Notes under the pieces: model-generated
Told to the model about the DNA's origin: nothing
Seen by the model: the letters and a program-made list of their open reading frames with translations, nothing else
The model's database searches: none
In this document: positions 22,955 to 34,600 of the stretch, one piece after another
How the letters are laid out: each line of letters opens with the position of its first letter
How positions within the stretch are numbered: the stretch's first letter is position 1
Assembly: GCA_029168955.1 (NCBI GenBank)
Contig: JAPDOI010000010.1
Coordinates: 2,689,001 to 2,753,000 of the forward strand
Direction of reading: 5' to 3'
Length of the DNA: 64,000 bases
From: Aplectana chamaeleonis
Lineage: Eukaryota; Nematoda; Chromadorea; Rhabditida; Cosmocercidae
Translations under genes and position numbers: made by a program

Positions 22955-23804
22955 TACATAGCGATTCTGCGTTCGCTACACATTTCTTCTACGTAATCAC
23001 AAAAACCAGATCATAAAATCGATCTAAATCCCCCGATTCTCGAAAATTTGGGCAATTTCAGACAACCAAATATGATTCTCTTCAACCGAAAAAAGCTGTT
23101 TGGTAAAGGTCCCGAAGTATTTACGACTTCGAGTAATCGCTCGAATCGAAAATAGTACAATCGAGTACAGATTTTCGCACTAGTGTTTGCAACATCCATT
23201 CAATCAGAAATTCTGAAAATGTTGTATCCGAATGAATCGCTCATTCGCGGACTTCAAAACTGTATCTGTGAATGTGAAAAAGTTGCAAAGAAAACGATGT
23301 TGAACTTCTATTTCGAAGAAAAAAATCACACCGAATCTTAGTTGTTAGAGCGTTTTTGAGCAATCATGTATGCTTGCAATACTAGCCAACCCCTCATCAA
23401 AAATAGAGGAGAAGAATAATGAGGCAAAAAGTACTAAAACTCGAACCTGAACTGGCGTTTCGTATAATGCCACGAAGTAGCGGTCGGTTTCGAACTTGCA
23501 TTGTCGTGGACCGGAATAGTAGGTATTCACAACAAAGTCCGACTCTGAGATGATGACCTCGAATGAGGCATTGAAACGTGATTGAGCACGCAGTTGAATC
23601 GCCTATGATCAAGAGTAAAACGAGTTTCGTCAAATGATGGATATCGAAATACCGAATTATAGCATACCCGAGAAATTGCTCCCATACCATCGTTGGTGCT
23701 CAGCTGATTGTCCAGAAAGAGTGGAATGGTTGAATCACAACAGGCTCGACTTACAAGAGAATGAGAGAGATCATTAGGTGAGCTGGCGCACTGGGCAGGA
23801 GGTG

Positions 23805-24950
23805 CTGAAAGAACAGTATTTACGGGGTAAATTCCTCAAGAAGTGAGACAAGTATCTCAGGGGCTCACGTGGGGTCAATGCGAAATCGTCGCACGTGGAA
23901 TTTCATTTTACGCTGCTTTTATTGCAGTGTCTGAGTGAGGAATAGTAAAGTTGCGGGCCACGCGTGCGGTTGCGTGCGGTTAGGAGATAAAACCCTCGCC
24001 CGAGACAAAAGAAACAACTTAGAAATGTTCACACAAAAACCGACCGCGTTTTACTCGTCGCAATAATATGCTATCTGTGAGATTTGTCCGGTCATGACAC
24101 GAATTCGTTGTGCAGTTGTCGTTGAGAGTTGAGTATACAATATGATCCAATAATAACAAGTACAAGCAGTTCCGGAACCAGCCGGTCAGCATGTCCCGAT
24201 GTTGCCGACACCTTCAAAGAAAAGGATTGGTTTTAACACTGATGTCTTGTAAAAGTATAGAATTTTAAAGGCAGAAGAAAATTGGTATATCTCATGCAGA
24301 GGTCGAGCATGTCAGAGCGTACCAGCAAAAGCAGGCTAGAGCACTCTACAGTATATATGTTAACCACTTCAGAGCTTGAAGTCATAAGGCTAACGCATAC
24401 GTGTGCGGGGCTAGTCGTGCTGTTGCAGAGTGGGACAAACGGCGGCTACGCTGCTTGCTGGTCGCCTATTACTCCGAATCAAAGCGGAAGGACTCGCACT
24501 GACCGATAATTGCAGACTTAGACCCTTGTCGCCGCTACTGTCCATTTATCCCTACTTGTATTGACTTCTGTAAATATGATGGAACCCGCTTTTTTTTGTC
24601 TACTGATCCGTAATGGAAAAAGGAGAGGCACTATACTTGAGCAAAGCTGTAAAAAATTTCGAATTGCGAATTTTCGATTATATTCGAAAAACAGATTTTT
24701 CGAATTTCAACTTCACAAATGCATTCGAAAACTAAATTCTCCGAATTGTCAAATAAATTTTCTATTTTTTGAGTAAATTCTTTCGAATTCACAAATGATA
24801 GCTTCGATTTAAATTATTACTTCTGAGCTGTCATTTACTGTGACTATCATTGTGCTGAAATATTCATCGGTTACACTTACTCCTACTCTCAAACCATTTT
24901 TAATCAGGATGGCTGCAGAATCTGTCCCTGGGGTTGGATTGTGTCGGAAC
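23805..24950. other. Upstream of the paralogue; no supported exon
   Basis: No further exon could be assigned, so the 5' part of the gene is unknown. 24640-24800 is AT-rich and full of TTCGAA words. Confidence 0.45.
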
Positions 24951-24954
24951 TTAA

Positions 24955-25502
24955 AGGCAGTGGTCACGTTGAAAAACGTTATCGAAAAAACTACAAAAAT
25001 CGGCTCAGATCAAAAACAGCTGAAAAACTATGAAAGTAGCGCGGTGAAAACCGGTCTAGAATTAGAGTTTCTAGGGCTCAAAGAAGCTAGTTCGTGCACA
25101 CGTGCACAGCGATGACGAAACAGATCGCAGTCTCATGCCGAGCAGTCAAAAATCATTGACATTCAGAGGACGAAATGAATGCAAATTTAACGAATAAAAA
25201 CAGTTGAATAATGAAAGCATCACTTCAGTCAATGTATTTGACTAGATGTGTACATATATTCGAAGGTTCATTGATTGACATTCAATTTTAAGCTAACTGA
25301 TGTTCTTGATATAAGAGGTCATCGATGCCGATGATGTGGAGTGGGCTCGTCCACCATCAAAAGACAAGAATGTTCAGGTTTCAAATTTGGCCCAAAACAG
25401 TGGTTTTTTCGCGATTTTTTCTTATAGGTCCTACTACTCGAGACCCAGGAAAGGATTTGGAGAGAAAAAGACGACAAGCATATTTGATCGCGACCACTGC
25501 CT
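24955..25502. mobile_element. TTAA-type element, family H (548 bp)
   Basis: Ends AGGCAGTGGTCACGTTGAAA and TTTGATCGCGACCACTGCCT with TTAA on both sides (24951-24954, 25503-25506). The same length, inverted, occurs at 34601-35148. Confidence 0.92.
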
Positions 25503-25506
25503 TTAA

Positions 25507-26670
25507 GAGAACCTAACAAAATGTTAGCACAAGACGCTTGGCTTCAGGCGAGACTTGACCAGCACTACCCCTTTCTGGGGAAGCGCCTTATTGCACGCAA
25601 GCGCCGAGACCTTAGTGCCGCTATCAAGACCTACCACTACGCCACGGCGCGGCCTAGGCAAGTTCGCTGCTCCCGAACTGGTACGACTTTAAGTGAAGAG
25701 CACGGCTGAGCACGGGATCTTGAAATCCTTACGCCCTTTTGCCAGCGCCGAAAATGTCGCTTTTCGACCTGCTATGAAGCCAGTGTTTCAGATTACTAGA
25801 AAATTAGCCGGAAGTTGGCAACTAGCTTCTTTGCAAAAGAGAATGCTGGCGAAATGTTCTCTTCGGAAATCGATTCCCACCGAAACTTGTAACGAGACAG
25901 TGAATCGCAGCGAACGCCGCTATTGCGGTAGTAGCGATCGAAAAGTTTTTTTTTTGCCACCGCCGTGTTTTATCATTTTTTTCTCAAGAAGCGGCATTTG
26001 GCGTGGCAGCACAGGAATGAAAAGGGCGTTAGGCGGCGTTCATACTCCCGCCCCCAAGCGGCGCGGCGGAGTGCGATCCAATAATATCGATCGTGCCGCT
26101 CCGCGTGATCAATATTGCAGAAATTCACTGTGTCGCACCGCTTGGCTGCTGTAGTGTAAACGACCCTATAGGGGGGATGGCGCATATTGAATGCTTCAGT
26201 GATGTGAAGAAAAGGAATTAGTGCTACATGTCTAATGGTGACGCCAACGGCGTTTTGTCGTCCAGGATGTGTTTCTTTTGAAGCGGCTTAAGCAAGAAAA
26301 TTGTTAACTCACAAACGAATGCTTATCCCAATGATGGAACACGTTCCTCAAAAATCAGATCCTTCGCCATAACAATGATTTCTTGAACTTTTATATGACC
26401 GATTTGCTAGCATACCCAATACTCTACATCAGAATCCGTGGTCCATCGTTAGCTCCCTGTTAACAACACACTCTCTTTCAGAGAAAAATCCCCATAATAC
26501 CTGACGCACGCGTGGCCTGCCCCATGCGTACCCCCATCTCTTGCCGTCTCTTCTCCTTTCTGCCACCAGATCCTCTATGGACCAAGAGGTATTCGTTTAG
26601 AAATGTAGAATATTTGAACCTTTCTGCAAGCATCGCTTCTGAAGGAAATTGCCGCGACAGTGCCTGGATC
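25507..26670. other. No recognised gene
   Basis: GC-rich patches at 25540-25700 and 26040-26140. Open frames at 25521-25709 and 25693-26154 look unspliced and unrecognisable. Confidence 0.45.
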
Positions 26671-26706
26671 GTGCCGCTTCGGTTCCTTCAGGCACCGAAG
26701 CGGCAC
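26671..26706. other. Perfect 13-bp hairpin with 10-nt loop
   Basis: GTGCCGCTTCGGT pairs perfectly with ACCGAAGCGGCAC around TCCTTCAGGC. It is far more stable than its surroundings. The stem is too short for a canonical microRNA precursor. It could be a terminator-like RNA element or a tiny foldback remnant. Confidence 0.55.
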
Positions 26707-27969
26707 TAGAGTGGATCCGCAGAGGTAGTGCCGTAACGGCTGCGCGATGGGTTGGCGAGCCTCTGCAAGAATAGGACCGACTGCGAGTAACTCAAATAAA
26801 ATTGGTTATGAGTTGTAATACAACTAGGCTACAAAAGTTTCGGAAGCTGAAAGCCTGGTATACTCAATATCTGGCTGGCAGCTACATAACAAATGCGAAA
26901 AAGAGGAAAAAAACAATTGCATTGGCTGCCCGTTCAAGCCAGCCTACTCCGCCGATGAAGCACGTTGTACGGTGTTGCAATATTTCACACGATCCGAGCA
27001 TGTGGGAACCGCAAATCAGGCGTGCGCTGAATAGGTCAAGATGGTGCTTTGATAGTGTGCTTTCAAAGGTTGATCAGAAAAAAAGAGAACTCTCAATGGA
27101 ATGATGATGGTGCATTCCGATTAATCGAATATCAAAAACTCGAATTCGCTCTTCCAAGTATTCAAATTTAGAATATAGTTCGAGAGTCTGTTTTTTGGAA
27201 TATTCGACTTTCGAATACCATTCGAAAATCAAAAATTTTCGAGTTTCAAATTCTGAATGATTCGAAATTCGAAAAAACCATTCGAATAATTTTCGAATAT
27301 TACAATTCGGCCCTAAGTATAAGAGACACGGGCACATACGATCGCAGGGCTGCGCAAGCCACGCATTAGCTTCTCACGTCGTCACGTTTCAGCGTTGTAG
27401 TTTTCTTCACTGCATACATATGGTAGCTTCGAAAAATGCAGTCTAGTGAACAGGCGGGACCGCGGCTGTACAGTAATAGAAGTTTTGTGATTTGTTAGTC
27501 GTTCAACCGGCCAAAACCCTCCTTAATCATTAGTCGTTAATCGTTAGTCGTTAAAAATCTAGACTTTGAAATCAAGCGCAGTTGAGGCAGAAAAATGCCC
27601 CTATTATTAGAAAAAGAAGGAAGGCATGAGGCATAACTTCCAAAACATTCATGGCCATTAAACACACAAGACATTCATCGTTTGAGAGCCTACTTTGAAC
27701 TGCAAACCTAAATATATGTACATGAATCAAACAATAATTAGAGCCTAATACTCGAAGGTGTGTGTTTGCCGATTTTTGTTATTTTTTCTGTGAGAAAAAG
27801 AGGAAAAAGTGAGAAACCAGGAAAACCTTGAGCTCTTCGCTTTTTTCAGTGCAGAATTTGCTGTACTGCGCCACAAGATGCTATATAAGGTCTACCCCAT
27901 TGTGACCACACGGAGAATCGCACCAACTTTGCGCTCTTTTCCCAAATGTGCAAGTTGAGTGCAGCCGTC
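26707..27969. other. No supported gene
   Basis: Includes an AT-rich TTCGAA-dense stretch at 27120-27310 and short direct repeats of TTAGTCGTTAATCG near 27530. The 100-residue plus-strand frame at 26802-27104 has no splice or domain support. Confidence 0.45.
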
Positions 27970-28508
27970 CTCTGAGAGTTTTGACCGAGAAATAGCCGCG
28001 AAATAGCCGCGAAATGCTTGCTTGCCTCTGAATAGCCGCTAAATAGCCGCTAAATAATGCTCGCCGCGAAATAGCCGCTGAATAATGCTCGCTGCAAAGT
28101 AGCCGCCACATAATGCTCGCCGCGAAACAGCCTCGAACTAGCCGAGAAATTATGCTCTCCAGGTAGACATACGGAGCATTCCAGAGGCATGATTTAGACG
28201 TCAGCACCTCCGTCGGTTCAATTACTCAAGTTTGAGGTACTTGGACCTCGTTCAGCCTCTGGAGGCCCCGCCCAACCGCTGGCGGCGCCAGATGGTGGCT
28301 CGGCGAGCCGGCGACGGTTACGTCATAGTTAATTTTGTTTACTCCTGAATATTTCTCGGTTATGTCTCGGCTATTTCTCGGCTTCTTCTTGTCCGTTCCG
28401 TTAGAAGCCGAGGAATAGCCGCGAAATAGCCGGGAAATAGCTCATCAGTAGCCGCTGCGGAGCCTGGTGGGCTAGTCCCCGGTTATTTCGAGGCCAAAAC
28501 TCTCAGAG
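27970..28508. mobile_element. 539-bp foldback element rich in AATAGCCGC repeats
   Basis: Ends CTCTGAGAGTTTTG (27970-27983) and CAAAACTCTCAGAG (28495-28508) are perfect complements. Subterminal arrays of GAAATAGCCGC and AATAATGCTCGC fill 27985-28150; complementary CGGCTATTTCTCGGC repeats fill 28360-28450. The centre (28150-28330) is unique and holds the SL1-like sequence. Target duplication is ambiguous (possibly GTC). Confidence 0.8.
28215..28337 (+). ncRNA. SL1-like spliced-leader RNA sequence (candidate)
   Basis: Positions 28215-28236 match the 22-nt nematode SL1 at 20 positions; differences are T to C at position 5 and C to T at position 12. As in true SL RNA genes, GT follows immediately (TTTGAG|GTACTTGG). 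GGTT (28215-28218) can pair with GACC, and CAAGT with ACTTG, placing the splice site in a loop as in stem-loop I. Three short hairpins follow (28255-28266, 28279-28291, 28297-28309), then AATTTTG at 28331-28337, which resembles an Sm site. An Sm site over 110 nt from the start is further than usual, and the whole lies inside a foldback element. So it may be a captured or degenerate SL gene rather than a working one. Confidence 0.42.
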
Positions 28509-28992
28509 TCGTTTCCAGCTTGTTCCCATAATGGGAAATGGTCGGAAGAAATTAGCAACCAAGTAAAAATTTCACCCACCAGGGGTCCCAGCACCACTTT
28601 ATAGGAATCCCAAATCTCGAATTAATGACTGAAAATCGGAGGATGGCGCCCTTTACAATCCAATCCTCGTATACAGTTCCCTTCGGTGTGCAGTTGTGGC
28701 TTGCAGGCACCGCTCCATATTATCACCTCTGATAGGTCCCTCTGTAAATTCACCGCCGGAGCAGGTCAGTGTCGGAAGTGGTTCGGTGAGCCAACCATAA
28801 AGTATAAAGACACAAAGTCGCGTAAAAGCTGCGCCTAACCTTGCGGGTCATAATCTGGGGTTCAGATCTGCGAAGAAAAAAGGTATAGGTCCTGCTGTGT
28901 GCCACCCAGGCATAACTACTGCTGTGTGCCGGTGTGCTCTCTCAGAATCTTATCCCTTAGCTCTAACTGTCTCTAGCCCCGTCTCCGCCCAG
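28509..28992. other. No supported feature
   Basis: Ordinary intergenic composition; no tRNA or repeat recognised. Confidence 0.5.
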
Positions 28993-29124
28993 GTCCGCAA
29001 TGGATCTTCCGAATTTCGTAACGAGTTGAAGGATGAGTTCCAATCATTGAGACCCGCTAACGGCCAAGAAAGCGATATCAAAACCGGAAAAGTTTTTCTC
29101 TACATATCGCTGCGCACATCTTGA
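28993..29124 (+). CDS. Candidate terminal exon, unknown
   Basis: Follows a usable acceptor (TCTCCGCCCAG) and runs 43 codons to TGA. The peptide starts VRNGSSEFRNELKDEFQSLR and continues with PANGQESDIKTGKVF, a charged sequence with coding-like look. No partner exon upstream and no clear polyadenylation signal, so confidence is low. Confidence 0.22.
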   Translation, partial: VRNGSSEFRNELKDEFQSLRPANGQESDIKTGKVFLYISLRTS

Positions 29125-29806
29125 TATCACGTTCAATGATGAGTCGCCATGTCAGATATTAATGAGTGAACCAGATTCATCCGGCTGTCAAGAATTTCCT
29201 GTCTAGACAGTTGCGTGGTCTTTTTTGTCTCGCCAGAATTTCGATTTCGAAGATACATGGAGTAGACAGATGCATCACACTGAGAAAATGAGCGCCATTA
29301 TTCGGAAATGATATCACAAGGTAACTGATTTGAACACCAAACTTCGGAGCCAGGCAGGACCCAAACCTTCATGGCATCTCTTTCTGGGCGAGAGTGTTAC
29401 CACACATAATTGCGGCTTCTGGTGGCGCAATGGGAGCCATTGGGGGAAAGTATCTTATGGAGCGAACAATGAATATCACTGTAGGGAATTTCGATTTCTG
29501 TTGAGCAATCTATGCTACACCAACGATTTTATTTTTCATGTGAACGATTAGAATGTAGCGAGAGTTTCTCACCACTCTTTCTGCGAATTTCGTCTGAATT
29601 TCCGGTGTTGTGTTTTAGCCAAGTGAGATATACCATTCAGAAGCGCACTTTTTCCTATCTACGCTTTTTTGAAACCTCAACAAAATTTGGTGGTTTCCAA
29701 AGTTTAATCCGAAAACTGACGAAAACTCAGAATAGTGGCTGAGCGTATTTAAATGCTTCTACAATTGTTCTTACAACACGCCGAAGCTGCCAGTGTTGTG
29801 AGGGCG
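29125..29806. other. No supported gene
   Basis: Frames of 73-76 residues at 29330-29551 and 29512-29742 have no splice or domain support. Confidence 0.45.
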
Positions 29807-29810
29807 TTAA

Positions 29811-30287
29811 AGGCACAGTCCAAGCTCAGAGACGAAATCTGAGATTTCCACATAATTGTGAAGTTTACCCACCCTTTATAACCCCTGCCAAATGCGAGCT
29901 CTCAAATCCTCCAAATAAGCGAGATATAGGGGGAAGCCACCCTGGGGCGGCCATACCAGGAAGCCACTTTGGCACGCACCTTTTACGATCTTTCGAGCTC
30001 AACAGTGGCGAGATGAGCGATGGTTACCGACCGATAGCCCCGTTCTTCCCTTCATTTCCAGCCTCTTTCTTTATTCAGGTCGCTTCGCGTACATCGGTTG
30101 CAAATGACGGAAGTTACGAGCCTCGGACAACTCGTCCGCAATCCTTCCGTAGCACAATTTTTGAGGGGCCATAACTTCGTTCTTTGGGGGTCTTGTACGA
30201 TTCCGAAGACGTTTTTTGAATCAGTGTGAGACCGTTTTCAAGATAGTCAGAAAAACAGAAAAACGATTCTGAGGTTGGACTGTGCCT
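29811..30287. mobile_element. TTAA-type element, family E (477 bp)
   Basis: Ends AGGCACAGTCCAAGCTCAGA and CTGAGGTTGGACTGTGCCT with perfect TTAA duplications (29807-29810, 30288-30291). The interior, inverted relative to family F, contains TTACGAGCCTCGGACAACTC, showing that families E and F share a core. Confidence 0.9.
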
Positions 30288-30291
30288 TTAA

Positions 30292-31503
30292 ACCCTTCAT
30301 GGGATAGACGAAAATGCCTGCAGAAGTTATCAATAGAACGAAATTCGCAAATATGTTAACAAATTTTGTGAAGGCGTTCTGATCAACGGCCAGCTTGACC
30401 TCTCTTTCTTACAGCAATTTATTGAAATTTATCGGTACATGGCAAGATAAACGCTTTTGGTTAGTGACTGGTCAATAGTAAAGCAGGAAATTTTAACTGC
30501 TGAAACTCGTTTTGTACGGCAGAAACGACTGAATATGGAAATCCATAAAATTCGTGAAAATTCAGTAATCAAGCTCCGTGAAAATTTTCAACCGCTTTCA
30601 CCAAGGGCTCAGTGGGTTCAAATGCTCCATCGACGTTAGCAGGTTTATTGATTTGACTGAAAATACTGCTTTGTAGGAAAGTACTGAAAACGACACCTAT
30701 AAAGCTGTAGAGAAATTAAAATTCATCGCCAATTTGACAGGGAGAGGGACTCTAGGATTGAATCAGAGATCACTGGTCTAATTCTAAGTTGGTTAACGCT
30801 GTTCGCACCTCGGATCGTTCGCGAGAAGGCCCCACCCACCGCGAGAGAGGGAGTAGGCAGCCAAGATCGCGCGGCGAGTTATGCAGGCTGAATCGCTGCC
30901 TCTTGGACTATAATTGGACCACAGACGGTAACCGATACATTGCCAGTTGATTGATTACAGGATTGGCAACACATGTTTATCAGAATAGCGTTCAATAGAT
31001 GTTACATGTGCACGTACCATTAGTTTACCTAAAAGCAAAGTTCACGATGATTTTCGTTAACGAATTTCCCACTCAAAACAATGCGTTGGGAACCAAGTGT
31101 TACCAAAATTACAAAGAAACAGCGAGAAACGCACTAAAACGTCTTATTTCAGCGACAATATTCTCTGGCTTGGACTAGTTGTCCGATTGGATGAACATGT
31201 TTATGGTGGTTGTCACAGATAAAAAATGGGGATAATCAAAAATGGAAGAGTATTCTAGGAAAAACAGCGTTAGTTTGGTTCTGAATCAAAAAAAGGAGCA
31301 ACAGAGAGTAGAGAAATGCAAAAGACGGTTTCACAACGAATTTCATCGTCACAACGAATAGTCCCAGTGAGACTCGAGGGAGGTGAGATTTGAGAATTTC
31401 GTACTCTTCTGGTGCATTTTCAGTACTACGCGGGGGCCAAACAATCGAATCAGCAATTAATCTCAAAATCGAAGATTATCGTAAGCTCGTAGCATCGTAA
31501 CCT
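30292..31503. other. No recognised gene; degenerate TTAA-element fragment near 31031
   Basis: A 60-residue plus-strand frame at 30457-30639 (contains EIHKIRENSVIKLRENFQPL) looks mildly coding-like but has no clear acceptor. Near 31031, AAAGCAAAGTTCACGATG resembles the left end of the 62752 element. Confidence 0.4.
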
Positions 31504-31507
31504 TTGA

Positions 31508-33504
31508 AGGCATCGATCGTGCGCGCTGGAAATCACCTTCAACTTTTTGTGTATGGTACAATCAAACATTTCGGGCTAGCTGACATCATGTGAGGCTCTG
31601 GAAATGCGCCCCTCAAAAGTTATGATCACCTGAAAACTGCCATTGGGTTAATCACTAGTTCTTCTGGGTGTATCACCTAGCTTTTTTTTCAATGTTCATG
31701 CCTCCGTCAAACAACATGAAAAGCAATTATGGCACAAACTCCACATGCAGAGAAATTCAAAAATTACAGTGACCGGGTCTCCCGATCAGGGATGTGCGGA
31801 AAAATATTTTTGGAAACAGAAAGCAGAAAACAGAAAATCTAGTTCGACAGAAAACAGAAAACAAAAAAAATCTCCAAAAATGGGCAGAAAACAGAAAACA
31901 GAAAACAGAAAATTTCGAAAATCAATAAAGAGTGTACAGCGTACACTACATACGTATACGAAATTTTTCACAACATCGCACTTTTTAAAATTTTTTGAAG
32001 TAATCTATGCTTCTTTCGTTGATTTTCCAAAACCCTACAGTTGACCAGAGCAAGAAGTATAGAGGTCCAAGAAATGCAGATTATGAGTGCGAAGAGATGA
32101 CAAAAGTTTCTCTAATTTTCTTTTCCCCCAGGCAATTATGGCTCCGATATTCTATCAGAGGCTCCCTATGTCTGTGCAAAGAGTGATAGACCCCGTCAGA
32201 GCCCTTCCCCTACGTACATATCTCTACACTGATTGTGGGACAACTTTTGGCTTGAACACTGTACTAATCCTCAGTGCCCCAGAGCCACGCGCGTACCGCG
32301 CGGCTGTGCCGTTCGAGTATAAATGACCTGGCGCGTCGTTCGCTCCACCGTTGAGAGCCTCTCGTACTTCTGAGGCAGAATTATTTTCTACCTCATAGCC
32401 TCACCATCAATTTCTTGGCGCTTCATCTTGAATGATTTCTGTACCATCTGCGTTGGTGATTCAAAATATGTTTTCAGAGTTTTGCGTGCATGGCACAGTC
32501 GGGGCCAACATTACCCGGCTCCACCAAGGCGATAGTGCTGGAGAATGTTTAGTCTCTGCCCGCAAGTAGAAATTATTCATACTCAAGCGACGCGACAGCG
32601 CGGGTATGAATAGTGGGCATTAAGTAGTGCTAATGGCTCATTATTGTTAGTACACAATAACATTGCAGTTTTCCCTTCATTTGACTGCATCGCGTACCAT
32701 CTGAGTGGTTCGTCAACGGTGAACCTCTGGGTAAGGGTATCCACAATAAGATAAAGATAAGGAATCGGCTTTCTAAAACCCTATTAGGATGTGCAGCGCA
32801 TTCGATTCGACGTCGTACTCGTAGAGGCTTGAATGGTTTTGCCCTAATTAGTGGCTTTCGGAGGGCCAGCCGACTTCCCAATGACTTCCTTCATCTCCCT
32901 ACATACATCTGTTACCAATTAAAGGACCCCGGAGGGTTAGTTGTTTTGGATCACCTCGAAGAGGGTTGAACCAGACTATGTACAGCGAACAACAGCGCTT
33001 CCTCCCACTGCGCCACACGTGCTCTAGTGGATAACAACTACAACGAAACTAAAGTCTCTACTGCAACTGCAGAGAACTGCACTGCGTGGGGGGACTGCAG
33101 AGAGCCTGGGTGAAGTACACCCTTAATCTATTGGCTTAGCTTCAATTAATCCGGCCACTTCCTTCTAGGGCAATCCTGCTACAAATCGCGGTTCACGGGT
33201 TTTTCTGTTTTCTGTTCAATTTTCGCCTACTTTTGCAGAAAACAGATAACAGAAAACAGAATACAGAAAATAGAAAACAGAAGACAGAAAACAGAAAATT
33301 CCGCACATCCCTGCTCCCGATACAGAAAAACTTCAAGAACGATCTTGGCGGGAACTCCGAACGCGTTTTTACAGTGTATCTAAACTGGTTTCGCTTTACA
33401 AATGAATGCTTTTCAAGGGCTCTTTCGACATTTTCGTTCACCAAAAAAAGCTTTGCAAAAAACACGAAGAAATGATACATCATTTTCTGCGCGTAAGATC
33501 CCAT
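31508..33504. mobile_element. TTAA-type element, family G, split by a hAT-like element
   Basis: Left end AGGCATCGATCGTGCGCGCT (after TTGA); right end decays to GCGTAAGATCCCATC. Both flanks of the insert (GTCAAACAACATGAAAAGC on the left, CAAGAACGATCTTGGCGGGA on the right) match the family G copy at 21385-22331. Confidence 0.8.
31787..33313. mobile_element. hAT-like element, non-autonomous (1527 bp)
   Basis: Ends CAGGGATGTGCGGAAAAAT and ATTCCGCACATCCCTG, flanked by a perfect 8-bp duplication CTCCCGAT (31779-31786 and 33314-33321). CAGGG-type ends plus 8-bp duplications are the hAT signature. Subterminal zones at both ends are packed with ACAGAAAAC repeats, possible transposase-binding clusters. 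No frame longer than about 100 codons and no transposase motif is seen. The site is inside an older family G element. Confidence 0.93.
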
Positions 33505-34149
33505 CTAATATCTGAAAACGAAATAAATATTGAAGCAGAAGTGCAGCAGTAGTGACAGACTCAAAATATCCTAGCACCTTCATTACACGTTGACAAAGCG
33601 ATCTACGACTGGCGAATACCCACCTGCTGGTTCTCGCACCTACAATGATAAACAATTTTTTTTTCGCAAACTTTTTTTGTAACACTTAATTTATTGAGAT
33701 TTTTTTCGCAAATTCTTGATCGCGAATATTTTCCAACCCTATGCACCTGCCATATTTTCTAGGCTCATTTTAAATGAAGGTTCTACCTTTTCCCAAAGCT
33801 GATTCTATTTTCGTGCTCTGAATACCCACATTCGTTCATTATATTTGCTATCTTTTACTTGTTCCGATCTAAATAAGTATTGAACTCATTTCGATGATTA
33901 TTGTAATTAAGTTCCACAGTTTCCATCAAGTAAATCAATTTTGGTGGCGAACTAGTCGCTGCGCGGACTGTGCCAGAGATTCTGAGTCGAGGGAGATAAT
34001 TATGCCTTCTGTTAATCTGAGTCGAGGGGCGACCAATAACTGATAACAGTCCCGCTGATTGATTTTATCCTAAAGCTGCGCATCCTTTTCAACCAACCTG
34101 TATATAGATACACAGAAGCACTCAATGATGCTCACGCCGCAGTACATAA
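33505..34149. other. No supported feature
   Basis: AT-rich. No exon or repeat identified beyond poly-T runs. Confidence 0.5.
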
Positions 34150-34153
34150 TTAA

Positions 34154-34596
34154 AGGCAGGGTTCTCGATAAAATCGGTTGCTGTGCTGTCACCGTAGAAT
34201 GGTAGATCTGGCCATCACAAAAGTGAAAATAAGTAAAAAATTGGAGAAAAAACGCTCAGGAGAAATTTATGGCTTGGTGTCCTCCCGCCCCCAATTATCG
34301 AGATTTGGGTAAAAGCCTGTTTTGTCAACTTTTATTTTGCTTCTAAAGTAGTTTCTAAACATTTCTGGAGACTACTGACTACTTGAACAGCAAAATAAAT
34401 GTCGGATAAGTAAGCATAAATGAAAATCGCGTTAATTAGGGGGCCGGCCGACACCGGTAATTAACCGTTATACTTTGTTTTTGAGCGTTTTTCCCGCGAA
34501 TTTTCGGGTTTTTTCACTTACTTTTACTTTTGTGATGGCCAAATCTACATTTCTATGAAGAGAGCTCAAAAGTCGTTTTTATCGCGAACCCTGACT
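34154..34596. mobile_element. TTAA-type element, family B (443 bp)
   Basis: Ends AGGCAGGGTTCTCGATAAAA and TTATCGCGAACCCTGACT, with TTAA at 34150-34153 and 34597-34600. The right-hand TTAA is shared with the next element (family H). Confidence 0.92.
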
Positions 34597-34600
34597 TTAA

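Larger units (their letters stand above)
21097..23804 (-). pseudogene. Diverged paralogue of the 7-8 kb gene; three exons, probably broken
   Basis: Exon 0 23804-23668 (acceptor TTCTTTCAG, donor CGG|GTATGC) encodes PPAQCASSPNDLSHS and ACCDSTIPLFLDNQLSTNDG. Exon 1 23602-23447 (donor CAG|GTTCGA) is 52 codons, exactly as in copy 1, with NASFEVIISESDFVVNTYYSG and CKFETDRYFVALYETPVQ; 21 of 52 residues match copy 1. Exon 2 21163-21097 (acceptor ACATTTCAG) encodes YDRNDVVTENRLASTDSRD; 11 of 22 match. Phases agree with copy 1. The exon 0-1 intron is 65 bp. The exon 1-2 intron is 2283 bp, against 156 bp in copy 1, because three elements lie in it. The donor of exon 2, GTAAGC in copy 1, reads GGAAGC here, and no exon 3 was found. 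So it is likely a pseudogene or a gene using another donor. Confidence 0.68.

Noticed and set aside
24230..24252. GGTTTTAAC stretch as an SL2-like leader
   Set aside because: Only the first nine bases match and no splice donor follows.
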